This document shows positions 26,280-37,084 of a stretch of 64,000 nt of DNA, in pieces (within the stretch, counting starts at the first letter, position 1; each line of letters starts with the position of its first letter). This DNA is from Aureispira sp. CCB-QB1 (GTDB lineage Bacteria > Bacteroidota > Bacteroidia > Chitinophagales > Saprospiraceae). The notes under the pieces are model-generated. The model did no database searches, was not told the origin of the DNA, and saw only the letters and a program-made list of their open reading frames with translations. The stretch lies in contig CAMBRK010000007.1 in NCBI GenBank assembly GCA_945870185.1, forward strand, positions 1 through 64,000, written 5' to 3'. A program made the position numbers and the translations under genes.

Positions 26280-29096
26280 ATGCCAAAAGACTCATCCATC
26301 AAGTCCGTACTTATCATAGGTAGCGGACCCATCATTATAGGCCAAGCATGCGAATTTGACTATTCTGGAACTCAAGCCTCCAGATCTCTGAGAGAAGAAG
26401 GAATAGAAGTTACGCTAATCAACTCTAACCCTGCTACCATTATGACAGACAATGTCACTGCCGACAATATATATATGTGGCCACTGACTGTCGAAAGTAT
26501 TATCAAAATACTAGAATTACATAAAATAGATGCCGTACTTCCTACTATGGGTGGTCAGACAGCTCTCAATCTAGCTATAGAAGCTGAGAAAATGGGCGTT
26601 TGGGAACGATATGGTGTAAAAATGATCGGTGTAGATGTTGCAGCTATCGAACTAGCAGAAAATCGTGAAGCATTCAAACAACACGTGATCAGCATAGGGA
26701 TGAAAGTTGCAGACTCAGCCATTGCCAACTCGTTTTTGGAAGGTAAAGAGGCTGCTCAGCTGATTGGGTTCCCCTTGGTGATACGACCTTCATACACTCT
26801 TGGTGGCACTGGTGGAGGATTTGTGATGAAGGAAGAAGAATTTGATGAAGCGCTTAGACGAGGTCTAGAAGCATCACCAACTCATGAAGTTTTGGTTGAA
26901 AAAGCTGTACTTGGCTGGAAAGAATATGAATTAGAGTTATTAAGAGATAAAAATGATAATGTTGTCATCATATGTACTGTAGAAAACCTTGACCCTATGG
27001 GAATCCATACAGGAGATAGTATCACAGTAGCCCCGGCCATGACACTTTCCGATACAGCGTTCCAGCAGATGAGAGACGATGCTATATTGATGATGAGGTC
27101 TATGGGAAATTTTGCTGGTGGCTGTAATGTACAGTTTGCCCTTAATCCAGAAACTGAAGAATTGATCGCAGTAGAAATCAACCCTCGGGTATCCAGATCT
27201 TCGGCTTTGGCTAGTAAGGCTACAGGATATCCCATCGCAAAAATAGCGGCAAAATTGGCCATAGGATATACATTGGATGAGCTTAAAAATCAAATCACTA
27301 AAACTACATCAGCCTATTTTGAACCTGCACTAGATTATGTTATTGTAAAAATGCCTCGGTGGAATTTTGAGAAATTTTATGGCGCAGATACTACTCTGGG
27401 TTTGCAAATGAAATCTGTAGGCGAAGTGATGGCTATTGGTAGAAACTTCTTGGAAGCCTTGCAAAAAGCGTGTCAAAGTCAAGAAAACAATCGAGCTGGA
27501 TTGGGTGCCGATATGAAGGAATGGATACAGACTGAAGATATTTTAGCCAGATTAGAAAAAGTAAGTGATGACCGTATCTTCAGAGTAAAAGACGCCCTAA
27601 GGCTAGGAGTACCTGAAAAAACAGTACATAAACTCACCAAAATTGACCCTTGGTACATCAAACAAATCAAAAGATTGGTGAAGTACGAAGAAAAGTTGAT
27701 GAAATTTAATGTGGCTGAAGATATTCCAGCTGATTTTCTGATGGAATTAAAACAAGTAGGTTATTCTGATGCTCAGATAGCTTGGGTACTTAGAATCAAA
27801 GAAGACGAAGTAACAAGACATCGCAAAAAACTAGGAATCAGACGTGTCTACAAAATGGTAGATACATGCGCAGCAGAATTTGAAGCCAAAACCCCATATT
27901 ACTATTCCACTTTTGATAGTGAAAACGAAAGTATACCTTCAGATAAGAAAAAAATAGTAGTCTTGGGTTCCGGACCCAACAGAATAGGACAAGGTATAGA
28001 ATTTGATTACTGCTGTGTGCACGGACTACTAGCCATCAAAGAAGCAGGTTATGAAGCAATTATGGTCAACTGTAACCCTGAGACGGTATCTACAGACTTT
28101 GACATTGCGGATAAACTGTATTTCGAACCAGTATTTTGGGAGCATTTGGAAGAAATTCTGGAACTAGAACAACCAGAAGGTGTCATCGTACAGTTGGGTG
28201 GTCAGACAGCATTAAAATTAGCTGAAAAATTACATCAAAAAGGTTATAAAATCATAGGCACAGATTTTAACAACATGGATATAGCTGAAGATCGTGGTCG
28301 GTTTTCTGATATGCTCAAAGAACTAGAGATACCATATCCTGAGTATGGCGTCGCTCATGATGTGGACGAAGCTATCGAAGTGGCTAAACGAATTTCTTAT
28401 CCTGTATTAGTGAGACCTTCTTATGTCTTAGGTGGCCAAAGAATGCGTATTGTCATCAATGATCAAGAACTCGAAAATCATGTATTAAACATATTTAAGC
28501 ATATGCCTGATAATAAGGTATTGATTGACCAATTTTTAGAAAGAGCCAAAGAAGCAGAAATCGATGCCATCTGTGATGGAGAAGATGTACATATCATGGG
28601 CATTATGGAACATATCGAACCTGCGGGAATTCACTCGGGAGATAGTTCTGCGGTATTACCCACTTATTCCTTAAGTCCTGACGTAGTAGGTCAGATGGTA
28701 GAGTATGCTAAAAGACTGGCTTTTGCATTAAATATCAAAGGCCTTATCAACATTCAGTTTGCTATCAGAAAAGATAAAGTATACGTTATTGAAGCCAATC
28801 CAAGGGCGTCAAGAACAACACCATTTATTGCAAAAGCGTATCAAGTACCCTTCCTGAAAATGGCAACACAGGTGATGTTAGGTACTCATAAGATTAGTGA
28901 TTTTGTTATTGACAAAAAGCTTACTGGATATGCTATCAAAGTCCCCGTTTTCTCTTTCAATAAATTTCCAGGCGTAGATAAGAACTTAGGACCTGAAATG
29001 AAATCCACTGGTGAAATGATATACTACATCAAAGATATTTATGATCCATATTTCAGAGAATTGGACAGAAATAGATCCATGTTTTTGAGTAGGTAA
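26280..29096 (+). CDS. carB: Carbamoyl-phosphate synthase large subunit, short form
   Basis: This 938-residue enzyme makes carbamoyl phosphate for pyrimidine and arginine synthesis from bicarbonate, ATP and the ammonia delivered by CarA. Both ATP-grasp halves are intact. The first has [23 protein letters not shown] and [12 protein letters not shown]; the second has [22 protein letters not shown] and [14 protein letters not shown]. The sequence ends soon after the second half, with [13 protein letters not shown], so the C-terminal methylglyoxal-synthase-like regulatory domain of the 1073-residue E. coli enzyme is missing. I believe shortened CarB of about 950 residues is normal in many Bacteroidota, so this is probably not a truncation. 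Feedback control by UMP or ornithine through that domain should therefore be absent. CarA is not in the window. Start ATG 26280 follows a -7 box. Confidence 0.95.
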   Translation: MPKDSSIKSVLIIGSGPIIIGQACEFDYSGTQASRSLREEGIEVTLINSNPATIMTDNVTADNIYMWPLTVESIIKILELHKIDAVLPTMGGQTALNLAIEAEKMGVWERYGVKMIGVDVAAIELAENREAFKQHVISIGMKVADSAIANSFLEGKEAAQLIGFPLVIRPSYTLGGTGGGFVMKEEEFDEALRRGLEASPTHEVLVEKAVLGWKEYELELLRDKNDNVVIICTVENLDPMGIHTGDSITVAPAMTLSDTAFQQMRDDAILMMRSMGNFAGGCNVQFALNPETEELIAVEINPRVSRSSALASKATGYPIAKIAAKLAIGYTLDELKNQITKTTSAYFEPALDYVIVKMPRWNFEKFYGADTTLGLQMKSVGEVMAIGRNFLEALQKACQSQENNRAGLGADMKEWIQTEDILARLEKVSDDRIFRVKDALRLGVPEKTVHKLTKIDPWYIKQIKRLVKYEEKLMKFNVAEDIPADFLMELKQVGYSDAQIAWVLRIKEDEVTRHRKKLGIRRVYKMVDTCAAEFEAKTPYYYSTFDSENESIPSDKKKIVVLGSGPNRIGQGIEFDYCCVHGLLAIKEAGYEAIMVNCNPETVSTDFDIADKLYFEPVFWEHLEEILELEQPEGVIVQLGGQTALKLAEKLHQKGYKIIGTDFNNMDIAEDRGRFSDMLKELEIPYPEYGVAHDVDEAIEVAKRISYPVLVRPSYVLGGQRMRIVINDQELENHVLNIFKHMPDNKVLIDQFLERAKEAEIDAICDGEDVHIMGIMEHIEPAGIHSGDSSAVLPTYSLSPDVVGQMVEYAKRLAFALNIKGLINIQFAIRKDKVYVIEANPRASRTTPFIAKAYQVPFLKMATQVMLGTHKISDFVIDKKLTGYAIKVPVFSFNKFPGVDKNLGPEMKSTGEMIYYIKDIYDPYFRELDRNRSMFLSR

Positions 29097-29113
29097 AATC
29101 ATTTTACTTTTTT
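29093..29113 (+). terminator. Weak terminator overlapping the carB stop codon
   Basis: GTAAAAT and ATTTTAC form a small AT-rich hairpin that includes the stop codon, followed by a run of T. The stem is weak, so this is tentative. Confidence 0.35.
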
Positions 29114-29226
29114 ATTTGATCAGAAAATAATGACTCAATTACTATCCATTTGTCGCACAAAGGACAAACTCACCACATATTTTATAAAGGTTTGTCTTTG
29201 ATTTCAATAATTACACACAAAACATA

Positions 29227-29234
29227 TACCTTTG
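29227..29234 (+). promoter_or_regulatory. Putative -7 box TACCTTTG before the DUF4249-like gene
   Basis: This is an exact TAnnTTTG match, 68 bases before the ATG. A TTTG lies at 29197-29200, slightly farther than the usual spacing to serve as the -33 element. Confidence 0.4.
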
Positions 29235-29302
29235 TGTCCAGTTTTTAAGTTATGATAGACTAACCTTATCATATTTCACAAGAAATTAGTAACGACATAT
29301 TC

Positions 29303-30325
29303 ATGAAATCGAATCTTTTTACCTATCTAATATTTTCCATCTTCTTTTTAGCTTCATGTTCTAATGAGTTTGAACTCACAGAAAAAGGTGAAGATGTGCC
29401 CATAGTATATGGAGTAATCTCCGCTCAAGACACCGCAATTTATATAAGAGTAGAAAAGTCATTTGTTAGTGAATCTGTCGGTGGAAAAGAACTGGCATTA
29501 GACCCCAAAAATTTATACTACGACAATATTCAAGTAGTACTAAGACATGAAAAAACTAGCAAGGACTTTACACTTGTACGTGTAGATGGAAATAATGAAG
29601 GATATAAAAGAGTACCAACAGGTGTTTTTGCCAGTAGCCCAAATTATCTTTACAAAATCAAAAGAAATGATATCAATCTTATCCCAATGGATGATTATAA
29701 ATTGATAGTCAAAAAATCTGATGGTCAAATATTGACTGAAGCATCTACACCTATACTCCGAGCTATGACTGATGCCAAGCAAGATGTTAATCCAAAAGCA
29801 TCTGCAACATTGGCTTTTGGTTATACAGCAGATTTCAAAGTCGAATTTTTTCCCGATGTAAATTCAGTAATTCATGACATCATCTTGACTATGCATTATA
29901 GAGAAATAGATGCTAAAGGCATAGAATTAAGAAAAACGGTAGATTGGGTTGCGGGTAAAAATACAAGTAACAAAGTTGGTGTTGGTAACTACAGTCACAG
30001 TTTCAAAGGTATCAACTTCTACCAGTTTTTAGGCTCTGCCATACCAGCAAATGACCCAGCAAAACCTGTAACGCGTAGATTCGATAATATCACATTAAAA
30101 ATTGTGTCGGGTGGTCAGCCTATAAAAAATTATATCAGTATTGGTCAAATCAATCTTGGTATAACTTCAAGCGGTGAAATCCCAGTGTATTCTAATCTAA
30201 GTAATGGGGCAAGAGGTTTGTTTTCTTCAAAAGCTACTTTTCAGAGAGACGGGATGGCTATCACCAATACTACCATGGATTCCATAAGAAATGGAATATA
30301 CACTCGTCAACTTAATTTTAAGTAA
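29303..30325 (+). CDS. DUF4249-like surface or periplasmic lipoprotein
   Basis: This 340-residue protein begins with a lipoprotein signal (LIFSIFFLASC, then SNEFELTEKGEDVPIVYGVISAQDTAIYIRVEKSF). The opening PIVYGVISAQD plus a beta-rich body (YYDNIQVVLRHEK, YKLIVKKSDGQILTEASTPIL, DFKVEFFPDVNSVIHDIILTMHYRE) is the pattern of DUF4249 proteins, which usually accompany TonB receptors in Bacteroidota. Here no receptor is adjacent: carB is upstream and dnaK downstream. Function unknown; family call tentative. Confidence 0.6.
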   Translation: MKSNLFTYLIFSIFFLASCSNEFELTEKGEDVPIVYGVISAQDTAIYIRVEKSFVSESVGGKELALDPKNLYYDNIQVVLRHEKTSKDFTLVRVDGNNEGYKRVPTGVFASSPNYLYKIKRNDINLIPMDDYKLIVKKSDGQILTEASTPILRAMTDAKQDVNPKASATLAFGYTADFKVEFFPDVNSVIHDIILTMHYREIDAKGIELRKTVDWVAGKNTSNKVGVGNYSHSFKGINFYQFLGSAIPANDPAKPVTRRFDNITLKIVSGGQPIKNYISIGQINLGITSSGEIPVYSNLSNGARGLFSSKATFQRDGMAITNTTMDSIRNGIYTRQLNFK

Positions 30326-30490
30326 ACTATGACGAAGTGTCAGTAGTTTCCGACTTTATTACTGATTTCTAATCAATTTTGGCAGTTTTATCGATCCAAT
30401 TTACTCAAAAATTTGATTGGCACATCTATTGAATATCATATTGTGTTTGACATAATTTTATTATTAAAAAATTAAATACAATCTAATATA

Positions 30491-32413
30491 ATGGGCAAAA
30501 TAATAGGCATAGACTTAGGAACTACCAACTCTTGTGTTGCAGTAATGGAAGGTAACGAACCTGTAGTAATAGCCAATGAAGAAGGCAAAAGAACTACTCC
30601 ATCAATTGTAGCATTTTTGGATAATGGTGAAAGAAAAATCGGTGATCCGGCCAAAAGACAAGCCATCACTAATCCTACAAGAACCATAGCATCTATCAAA
30701 AGATTTATGGGAAATAGATTTAGCGAAGTTGGTCAGGAGGTTGGTCGTGTTGCATACAAAGCTGTAAAAGGCGACAATGATACGGTAAGAATAGATATAG
30801 ATGGCAGATTATACACACCACAAGAAATTTCTGCTATGGTACTTCAGAAAATGAAGAAAACAGCTGAGGATTTTTTAGGTCAAGAAGTAACTGATGCTGT
30901 CATCACTGTACCTGCGTACTTTAACGACTCACAGAGACAAGCAACAAAAGAAGCTGGTGAGATCGCTGGATTGAAAGTACAAAGAATCATCAATGAACCT
31001 ACTGCAGCAGCATTGGCTTATGGTTTGGACAAAAAGCAGCAGGATTCTACCATTGCTGTATTTGATTTGGGTGGCGGTACTTTTGACGTTTCTATCTTAG
31101 AGTTAGGTGATGGTGTATTTGAAGTAAAATCAACTAATGGAGACACTCACTTAGGTGGTGATGATTTCGACCAAGTAATCATAGACTGGCTGGCTGATGA
31201 GTTTAAAGCACAAGAAAATGTAGACTTAAGAAAAGACCCGATGTCTTTGCAGAGAATCAAAGATGCAGCCGAAAAAGCTAAAATCGAATTGTCTTCATCT
31301 GCAGAAACAGAGATCAATCTTCCATATGTGACAGCTGTAGATGGTGTACCAAAACACTTGGTAATGAAACTTTCTAGAGCTAAATTTGAGCAATTGGCTG
31401 ATTCATTGATCAAAAGAACCTTAAAGCCATGTGAAGATGCGCTTAAAGATGCTGGACTTTCTAAAAGCAATATCGATGAGGTAATTTTAGTAGGTGGGTC
31501 TACCAGAATCCCAGCAATCCTACAAGCAGTAGAAGATTTCTTTGGCAAAAAACCAAACAGATCTGTCAATCCTGACGAAGTAGTAGCATTAGGTGCTTCT
31601 ATCCAAGGTGGCGTATTGAGTGGAGATGTCAAAGATGTATTACTTCTGGATGTGACACCACTTTCATTGGGTATCGAGACTATGGGGAATGTTTTTGACG
31701 TCGTCATAGAGTCTAACAGCACCATTCCAACCAAAAAGACCAAAACATACTCTACTGCTGCAGACAATCAGCCAAGTGTAGAAATTCATATCTTACAAGG
31801 TGAAAGACCGATGGCTCGTGACAATAGAAGTGTAGGTAGGTTTATCCTAGACGGCATACCACCGGCACCACGAGGAGTACCTCAAGTAGAAGTTACCTTT
31901 GACATGGATGCCAATGGTATCTTAAAAGTATCAGCTAAAGATAAAGGTACTGGTAAAGAGCAAAATATCAGAATAGAAGCATCTACTGGGCTTTCTCAGG
32001 AAGAAATAGCAAAAATGAAAGCAGAAGCTGCTGCCAATGCAGATACTGACAAACAAGCTAAAGAAAGAGCAGAAAAGCTCAATACGGCAGACAGTCTGAT
32101 CTTCCAAACAGAAAAGCAAATGAAAGAAATCGGTGACAAAATACCTGCTGACAAAAAAGCAGCCATAGAAAGCGCATTGACCGATCTTAAGGAAGCTCAC
32201 AAAATGCAAGATATAGCTGCAATAGATAAAGCATCTGAAGCCATGAACAATGCATGGCAAGCAGCATCACAAGATATCTATCAGGCACAACAAAATGCCG
32301 GTGGTCCAGAAGGTGGAGCACAAGATTTTGCTGGAAATGCTGGAACAGGTTCTACAGGCGCCACTGATGATGTGACCGATGTAGAATTTGAAGAGGTTGG
32401 TGACAAAAAATAA
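30491..32413 (+). CDS. dnaK: Molecular chaperone DnaK (Hsp70)
   Basis: This 640-residue ATP-driven chaperone binds and refolds exposed hydrophobic segments, working with DnaJ and GrpE. The Hsp70 signatures are all present: [17 protein letters not shown] at the N-terminus, [38 protein letters not shown], the linker region [21 protein letters not shown] and the substrate-binding beta domain. The C-terminal end [15 protein letters not shown] matches the usual acidic tail. Neither dnaJ nor grpE is beside it, and no CIRCE-like inverted repeat is seen in the 165 bases upstream. A strong terminator follows. Confidence 0.97.
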   Translation: MGKIIGIDLGTTNSCVAVMEGNEPVVIANEEGKRTTPSIVAFLDNGERKIGDPAKRQAITNPTRTIASIKRFMGNRFSEVGQEVGRVAYKAVKGDNDTVRIDIDGRLYTPQEISAMVLQKMKKTAEDFLGQEVTDAVITVPAYFNDSQRQATKEAGEIAGLKVQRIINEPTAAALAYGLDKKQQDSTIAVFDLGGGTFDVSILELGDGVFEVKSTNGDTHLGGDDFDQVIIDWLADEFKAQENVDLRKDPMSLQRIKDAAEKAKIELSSSAETEINLPYVTAVDGVPKHLVMKLSRAKFEQLADSLIKRTLKPCEDALKDAGLSKSNIDEVILVGGSTRIPAILQAVEDFFGKKPNRSVNPDEVVALGASIQGGVLSGDVKDVLLLDVTPLSLGIETMGNVFDVVIESNSTIPTKKTKTYSTAADNQPSVEIHILQGERPMARDNRSVGRFILDGIPPAPRGVPQVEVTFDMDANGILKVSAKDKGTGKEQNIRIEASTGLSQEEIAKMKAEAAANADTDKQAKERAEKLNTADSLIFQTEKQMKEIGDKIPADKKAAIESALTDLKEAHKMQDIAAIDKASEAMNNAWQAASQDIYQAQQNAGGPEGGAQDFAGNAGTGSTGATDDVTDVEFEEVGDKK

Positions 32414-32464
32414 CAAGTTTAAAATTTTATAGTATAAGGTTTTTAGATAGTAATAAGTTGGAAG

Positions 32465-32498
32465 AGCCGCATTGTGTGTTAGCAATGTGGCTTTTTTT
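32465..32498 (+). terminator. Intrinsic terminator after dnaK
   Basis: AGCCGCATTG pairs with CAATGTGGCT (one G-T pair), followed by seven T. It ends the dnaK transcript. Confidence 0.85.
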
Positions 32499-32530
32499 AT
32501 TGGTTGAGATAGTTATCAAGGTAAATTTTT

Positions 32531-32555
32531 ACCACCAAGGCGCTAAGGCACAAAA
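32531..32555. repeat. Dispersed-type intergenic motif (ACCAAGGCGCTAAGGCAC)
   Basis: A short GC-richer island in an AT-rich gap carries the word family CACNAAGGCGCTAAGGCACAAA. I recall related words scattered between genes in many bacterial genomes. Only one copy is present here, so its repeat nature rests on memory of other genomes. Confidence 0.3.
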
Positions 32556-32673
32556 GTTTAAACATCAAGATAGACACCACATGGTAGCATCAATTTAAAT
32601 TTTATTAAAGACGAGCCACTGAACTGTATGACATAAAAATATGTTACCTCTTAACTTAAAATATTAATTAGTG

Positions 32674-33192
32674 ATGGTTGGTTTTCTTTTAATGGTAATG
32701 ATGAATGTATGGGTTCAAAGCACGACTACTACTAGTGTTGCTGCCCATGATTTTCATCTGAGCAGATCAGAAATAAATTATGAAACTAAGTCGGGAGAAC
32801 TGCAGATATCTGCACACATATTTATAGATGACCTAGAAGATGCTATAGCTTTATCGGGACAAAAAGGTCTGTACTTGTGTACGGATAGAGAACACCCTGA
32901 TGGAGAAAAAGCTATGGAAAAATACATCAATTCCAGATTGACCTTGAAAGTAAAAGATAAGAAGGTACATTTAGTACTTTTGGGAAAAGAAACATCCAAA
33001 GACAAAATGGCCGTATGGTGCTATCTGGAAGTCACGGGTATTAAAAATTTGAGGGAACTCATGATTGACAACAAAATATTGACCGAACTATTTAATGATC
33101 AGAAAAACATCGTTGACTTTACCGTAGATAAAAAGAAAAAACATTTTAGCATCTTTGATGCCAAAAAAACGGAAGAGCTATATACTTGGTAA
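32674..33192 (+). CDS. DUF6702-like exported protein
   Basis: This 172-residue protein has a short hydrophobic N-terminus (MVGFLLMVMMNVWVQ) that is probably a signal peptide. The core (AAHDFHLSRSEINYETKSGELQISAHIFIDDLEDAI) closely follows the DUF6702 pattern of HxFHxSxxEIxY and hydrophobic strand followed by IFIDDLExA. A second strand set follows (LTLKVKDKKVHLVLLGKE, VWCYLEVTGIKNLRELMI). It is likely a beta-sandwich protein in the periplasm. The family is uncharacterised. An upstream in-frame GTG at 32671 would add only one residue. In its plus-strand context it follows the dnaK terminator. Confidence 0.65.
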   Translation: MVGFLLMVMMNVWVQSTTTTSVAAHDFHLSRSEINYETKSGELQISAHIFIDDLEDAIALSGQKGLYLCTDREHPDGEKAMEKYINSRLTLKVKDKKVHLVLLGKETSKDKMAVWCYLEVTGIKNLRELMIDNKILTELFNDQKNIVDFTVDKKKKHFSIFDAKKTEELYTW

Positions 33193-33200
33193 CTCGAGAC

Positions 33201-33437
33201 CTATTTTATATCCTTTTTAGGTACTGGATCTGGGCCGTGACCTGCCCAGGGATGACATCTACCGATGCGCTTTACACCCAAATAAATACCCTTGATCGGT
33301 CCCCATTCATTTATGGCTTCTATCATATACTGTGAGCATGTAGGCTGATATCTACAGTTGGAGCCCAGCATAGGAGATAAGAATATCTGATAAAACCTGA
33401 CGGGCAATATGAAGATCTTATTGATGTATTTTATCAT
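33201..33437 (-). CDS. yidD: Membrane protein insertion efficiency factor YidD
   Basis: This 78-residue peripheral membrane protein starts [42 protein letters not shown]. Its YidD landmarks (YQ, CRxxPTCSxY, the YxxxAI helix, [12 protein letters not shown] at the end) are all present. YidD assists YidC in inserting membrane proteins. The ATG at 33437 matches the family start; the longer frame to 33581 adds unrelated sequence. It lies downstream of parC in the same direction, 186 bases away. It is not in the classical rnpA-yidD-yidC cluster. Confidence 0.92.
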   Translation of the reverse strand: MIKYINKIFILPVRFYQIFLSPMLGSNCRYQPTCSQYMIEAINEWGPIKGIYLGVKRIGRCHPWAGHGPDPVPKKDIK

Positions 33438-33623
33438 AAAAGCATCATGGTTATAAACCACAAAACTAAGAAATCTAACGCGAAAACTGTAAAATTCCCA
33501 TAAAAATGTAATGGATATGGATATGATTGACTTTGTAGCACATTCTTGAAATAGTTCAATGGCCTTGAAAAATACGCACATTCATACTTATAAATATTCA
33601 TACTTTTCAAAGTATCTCCTACC

Positions 33624-36338
33624 CTAAAAATCAAATTCTATCGTATCTCCTGGCTTTAATTTCGGCTTATTGTCATCGTCCCTATTTTCTGTAGTGGCAG
33701 GCTTGCTGGTCTCTGATGGTAATTTCAGATCAATAGGCGTTGGCTTTATTGTTTCTGCATCACTATCTACTTCAACATTTGAACTTACCGCAATATCTTC
33801 TACCACTTCTTCCTGAGCAGAAAGCATTTCCACCTTGGTTAGCTTAGTATCCACCAGTTTATTGCCCAAGGCTTTCCAACCTTTTACGTCAATAAATTCT
33901 TCCAGAAGGACTTCTTTTTCTTCCTTGACCTTGCCTACATTGTAAATATACTTGACTAGTGGATTCTTTTTGAGTGATGCAAAATATAGTTTTGTACCTG
34001 CGGTCTCTGGCAAAAATATGAATTTCTGATCCATGGTGCTGGTCTCAATCTTAAATCTTTTGACCATTGTCCATCCTTTTTCACCTTCAAAATAGACAGC
34101 TGATATCACGCTTTGTTCCGTAAAGTTACCGATTTCCACGAGGTTATTGACATCAAATTTTTTATTGAGATCTAGCTCGTTGACTTCATAGGAGCCATCT
34201 TTGTAGATACTCAATAGTTTGCTGCCTGTGTCAAATGCCCCAAGATATTTACCACGTTCGTCTTGATTGAGTTTGCCGCTGACTTCGTCCATGTAGATTT
34301 GCATCGCACCCAATGACGATTTGCCCACAGAAACCTGTGTCACTTTACGCACCGGGTACTTGGTTACTACATTGCCTTGTGATGCTCTGCCTTTGATAGC
34401 CAAATCAGCAAAATCAAAGTCAAAAACCTTCTTCTTGGCTGTAGAACTTTGAGTAAGTTGCACATTTACGATTTCTGACTCTCCGTTGGGGTTTGCGGTA
34501 AAATAAAGAATTTTTGAACCTTTGGTACCTTGAGTCAAGTCATATTCCTTATCACGAGTGATAGCGGTGACACTAAATCTTTTGGCCATAGCTTTTCCTG
34601 ACTGACCATCCAGATAGATGAGATTATACGTCGTCCGATCGTCTGATTTGAGCCAAACCGCTGTATGGATGATGTCTTTACCTACAAAAACTTTGTCGGC
34701 AATCCGCACTACCTTGAACTTGCCATCCCGTGTAAAAGCTATGATGTCTGCTATGTCCGAACAATCACACACAAACTCATCTTTCTTCATACCCATACCG
34801 ACAAATCCTTCCGCTTTGTTTACATAAAGCTTGGCATTATTAGCTACTACTTCTTTGATTTCTATGGAGTCAAAATTAGTGATTTCTGTTTTTCGCTCTC
34901 TGCCTTTACCGTACTTTTCGAGTAATCTTTCAAAATAGGCTATGGTAAATGCTGTAAGGTGCTCTAGGTCGTACTTTACTTGTTCGAGATCAGCTAGAAG
35001 TTGGGCCATCATTTCGTCAGCCTTAAACTTATTGTACTTGGAGATACGTTTGATCTTGATCTCGGTCAACTTGAGGATATCATCTTCTGTGATATCGCGC
35101 ATCAACATCAACCTGCTGTCTCCAGCTTTTAAAAGATCTGAAGGTGTAGCAACGTACTTTTTGAGTCCTAAATCGATTGCAGTGATGACTTCTTCAAAAC
35201 TTTCGCACTCTTCTATATCCCGATAGATACGGTTTTCAATAAATATTTTTTCGAGACTAGCATGGTGCCATTTTTCTTCGAGTTCGTCTTTTTTGATCTC
35301 GAGCTCTCGGCGTAGCAAGTCCTGTGTCTGAAAAGTGGAAATTTTCAGGATCTCAGATACAGACAAGAACATAGGTTTATTGTCTACAATGACACAGGCA
35401 TTTGGCGAATAAGAAACTTCACAATCTGTAAACGCATACAGCGCATCTATAGTAATGTCCGGTGATACTCCTGGCATCAATTCCAGCTGAATCTCTACAT
35501 CTTTGGCTGTATTGTCATGGACTTTTTTGATTTTAATTTGTCCTTTATCATTGGCTTTTAGGATAGATTCGATCAGCGTATTGGTGGTCACGCCAAAAGG
35601 AAGCTCTACAATATTGAGCGTACTTTTGTCAAATTGTTGAATTTTGGCTCTGATCTTGACCCTTCCTCCTCGATGTCCATCTTGATATTCAGTTACATCT
35701 ACCATACCACCGGTCATGAAGTCGGGAAATATCGTTGGCTTTTTGCCTTCCAGTATTTTGATAGAAGCTTTGATGAGTTCTATAAAATTATGTGGCAATA
35801 TCTTAGTAGATAATCCTACAGCGATACCTTCTACACCCTGAGACAAGACCAAAGGAAATTTTACCGGTAAGGTTATCGGCTCCTTTTTGCGGCCATCATA
35901 GGTAAGTTGCCAGTCTGTAGTCTGTGGATTAAAAAGTACTTCGAGCGCAAACTTAGTCAGCCTGGCTTCGATATATCTAGGTGCTGCAGCAGAGTCTCCG
36001 GTACGTACATCGCCCCAGTTTCCCTGACAATCTATGAGTAAATCTTTCTGGCCCATATTGACCAAAGCATCCCCAATAGCAGCGTCCCCGTGCGGGTGAT
36101 ATTGCATGGTTTGACCTATGATGTTGGCTACTTTGTGAAAGCGGCCATCATCCATTTCTTTCATGGCATGTAGGATACGACGCTGCACGGGTTTGAGTCC
36201 ATCATCTATGTCGGGCACTGCTCTTTCTAGGATGACATAAGATGCGTAATCCAGAAAATATTCTTTGTACATACCATTGAGGGTGATTAAATCCTCGCTG
36301 TTGTGCGTATTGTCATTATGAAGATTGTGAAGATCCAT
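33624..36338 (-). CDS. parC: DNA topoisomerase IV subunit A
   Basis: This 904-residue type IIA topoisomerase subunit performs DNA breakage and rejoining for chromosome decatenation with ParE. The catalytic tyrosine is Tyr122 in SAAAPRYIEARLTK. The quinolone-pocket segment reads YHPHGDAAIGDALVNMGQ, so the position of E. coli ParC Ser80 is Ala86 and Glu84 is Asp90, as I recall being usual for Bacteroidota ParC. The C-terminal half is a beta-pinwheel-like domain, and the tail (DDDNKPKLKPGDTIEFDF) is acidic and low in complexity. ParE is not in the window. ParC rather than GyrA is preferred from the N-terminus (NGMYKEYFLDYASYVILERAVPDIDDGLKPVQRRIL); the GyrA-box was not verified. Confidence 0.92.
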   Translation of the reverse strand: MDLHNLHNDNTHNSEDLITLNGMYKEYFLDYASYVILERAVPDIDDGLKPVQRRILHAMKEMDDGRFHKVANIIGQTMQYHPHGDAAIGDALVNMGQKDLLIDCQGNWGDVRTGDSAAAPRYIEARLTKFALEVLFNPQTTDWQLTYDGRKKEPITLPVKFPLVLSQGVEGIAVGLSTKILPHNFIELIKASIKILEGKKPTIFPDFMTGGMVDVTEYQDGHRGGRVKIRAKIQQFDKSTLNIVELPFGVTTNTLIESILKANDKGQIKIKKVHDNTAKDVEIQLELMPGVSPDITIDALYAFTDCEVSYSPNACVIVDNKPMFLSVSEILKISTFQTQDLLRRELEIKKDELEEKWHHASLEKIFIENRIYRDIEECESFEEVITAIDLGLKKYVATPSDLLKAGDSRLMLMRDITEDDILKLTEIKIKRISKYNKFKADEMMAQLLADLEQVKYDLEHLTAFTIAYFERLLEKYGKGRERKTEITNFDSIEIKEVVANNAKLYVNKAEGFVGMGMKKDEFVCDCSDIADIIAFTRDGKFKVVRIADKVFVGKDIIHTAVWLKSDDRTTYNLIYLDGQSGKAMAKRFSVTAITRDKEYDLTQGTKGSKILYFTANPNGESEIVNVQLTQSSTAKKKVFDFDFADLAIKGRASQGNVVTKYPVRKVTQVSVGKSSLGAMQIYMDEVSGKLNQDERGKYLGAFDTGSKLLSIYKDGSYEVNELDLNKKFDVNNLVEIGNFTEQSVISAVYFEGEKGWTMVKRFKIETSTMDQKFIFLPETAGTKLYFASLKKNPLVKYIYNVGKVKEEKEVLLEEFIDVKGWKALGNKLVDTKLTKVEMLSAQEEVVEDIAVSSNVEVDSDAETIKPTPIDLKLPSETSKPATTENRDDDNKPKLKPGDTIEFDF

Positions 36339-36664
36339 CTATAGATATAAATACGATTAAGCGGCAAATATATGAAATTTTATTATAATATAATGAAATT
36401 TGGTTCGCCTTGGTACAAGAAATATAAAATGATTACCTCAAGATATTTGTTTGATAGGAAAATGAAAAGTTTGCACGGCTGTTAGTCGTGTTATATCATG
36501 CTGAAATATGGCGCTGAGATTTGACTACATTGCTGTGGCTGTACCATAAATATTGGTTGAATGATTCGGTTTATATATCTTTGCATGATAACAGTACTGG
36601 ATACTAAAAAAATGATCTCGTTAAAAATATTATTATTTCATTCAAACCTTTAAACCAATCATCT
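36339..36664. other. Intergenic region between divergent parC and VOC genes
   Basis: No coding frame with convincing character is seen. It should carry the parC promoter on the minus strand and, at 36576-36583, a TAnnTTTG match on the plus strand. Confidence 0.5.
36576..36583 (+). promoter_or_regulatory. Putative -7 box TATCTTTG before the VOC gene
   Basis: This is an exact TAnnTTTG match, 82 bases before the chosen TTG start. It probably drives the VOC gene and perhaps the GH13 gene behind it. Confidence 0.35.
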
Positions 36665-37015
36665 TTGCTCACAGAAATCCACCCTAAACTTCCCATGAGG
36701 GATACTCGTATAACCAAAGCCTTTTACCTTGATCAGTTGAAGTTTGACCATGTCACGGATTATGGTGATTACCTTATTTTGGAGAAAGACAAGATTGAGC
36801 TCCATTTTTTTCTGTTTAAAGATTTGGACCCAAAAGAAAATTATGGACAGATTTATATACGGACTGATGATATCACATCTCTATACCAATCATTTGTGGA
36901 TCACAATGTAAATATTCATCCCAATGGGCATTTACAAACCAAACCTTGGGGACAAATGGAATTTTCTTTATTGGACCCTGATCATAATTTGCTGACCTTT
37001 GGTCAAAGTGTTTAA
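36665..37015 (+). CDS. VOC / glyoxalase-bleomycin-resistance fold protein
   Basis: This 116-residue protein has the paired beta-alpha-beta pattern of the vicinal-oxygen-chelate fold: LTEIHPKLPMRDTRITKAFYLDQLKFDHVTDYGDYLILEKDKIELHFF, then IYIRTDDITSLYQSFVDHNV and MEFSLLDPDHNLLTFGQ. The closest relatives by pattern are bleomycin-binding-like proteins; metal ligands and substrate are not clear. The TTG at 36665 is the likely start because PKLPMRDxxxTKxFY is where the family begins and no in-frame ATG precedes it. An ATG at 36695 would cut the first strand. Confidence 0.75.
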   Translation: MLTEIHPKLPMRDTRITKAFYLDQLKFDHVTDYGDYLILEKDKIELHFFLFKDLDPKENYGQIYIRTDDITSLYQSFVDHNVNIHPNGHLQTKPWGQMEFSLLDPDHNLLTFGQSV

Positions 37016-37084
37016 TATATGAGATAGATCAACATTTTAATTCTGAAATTTTAATTTATCTTGTGCCATATTATAAATCCGATC

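Noticed and set aside
29160-29199. Inverted repeat AAGGACAAAC ... GTTTGTCTTT between carB and the next gene
   Set aside because: The loop is 20 bases and no T-run follows; too weak to call a terminator or riboswitch.
31147-31767. 206-codon minus-strand frame within dnaK
   Set aside because: It is the mirror of highly conserved dnaK codons and has no recognisable domain or start signal.
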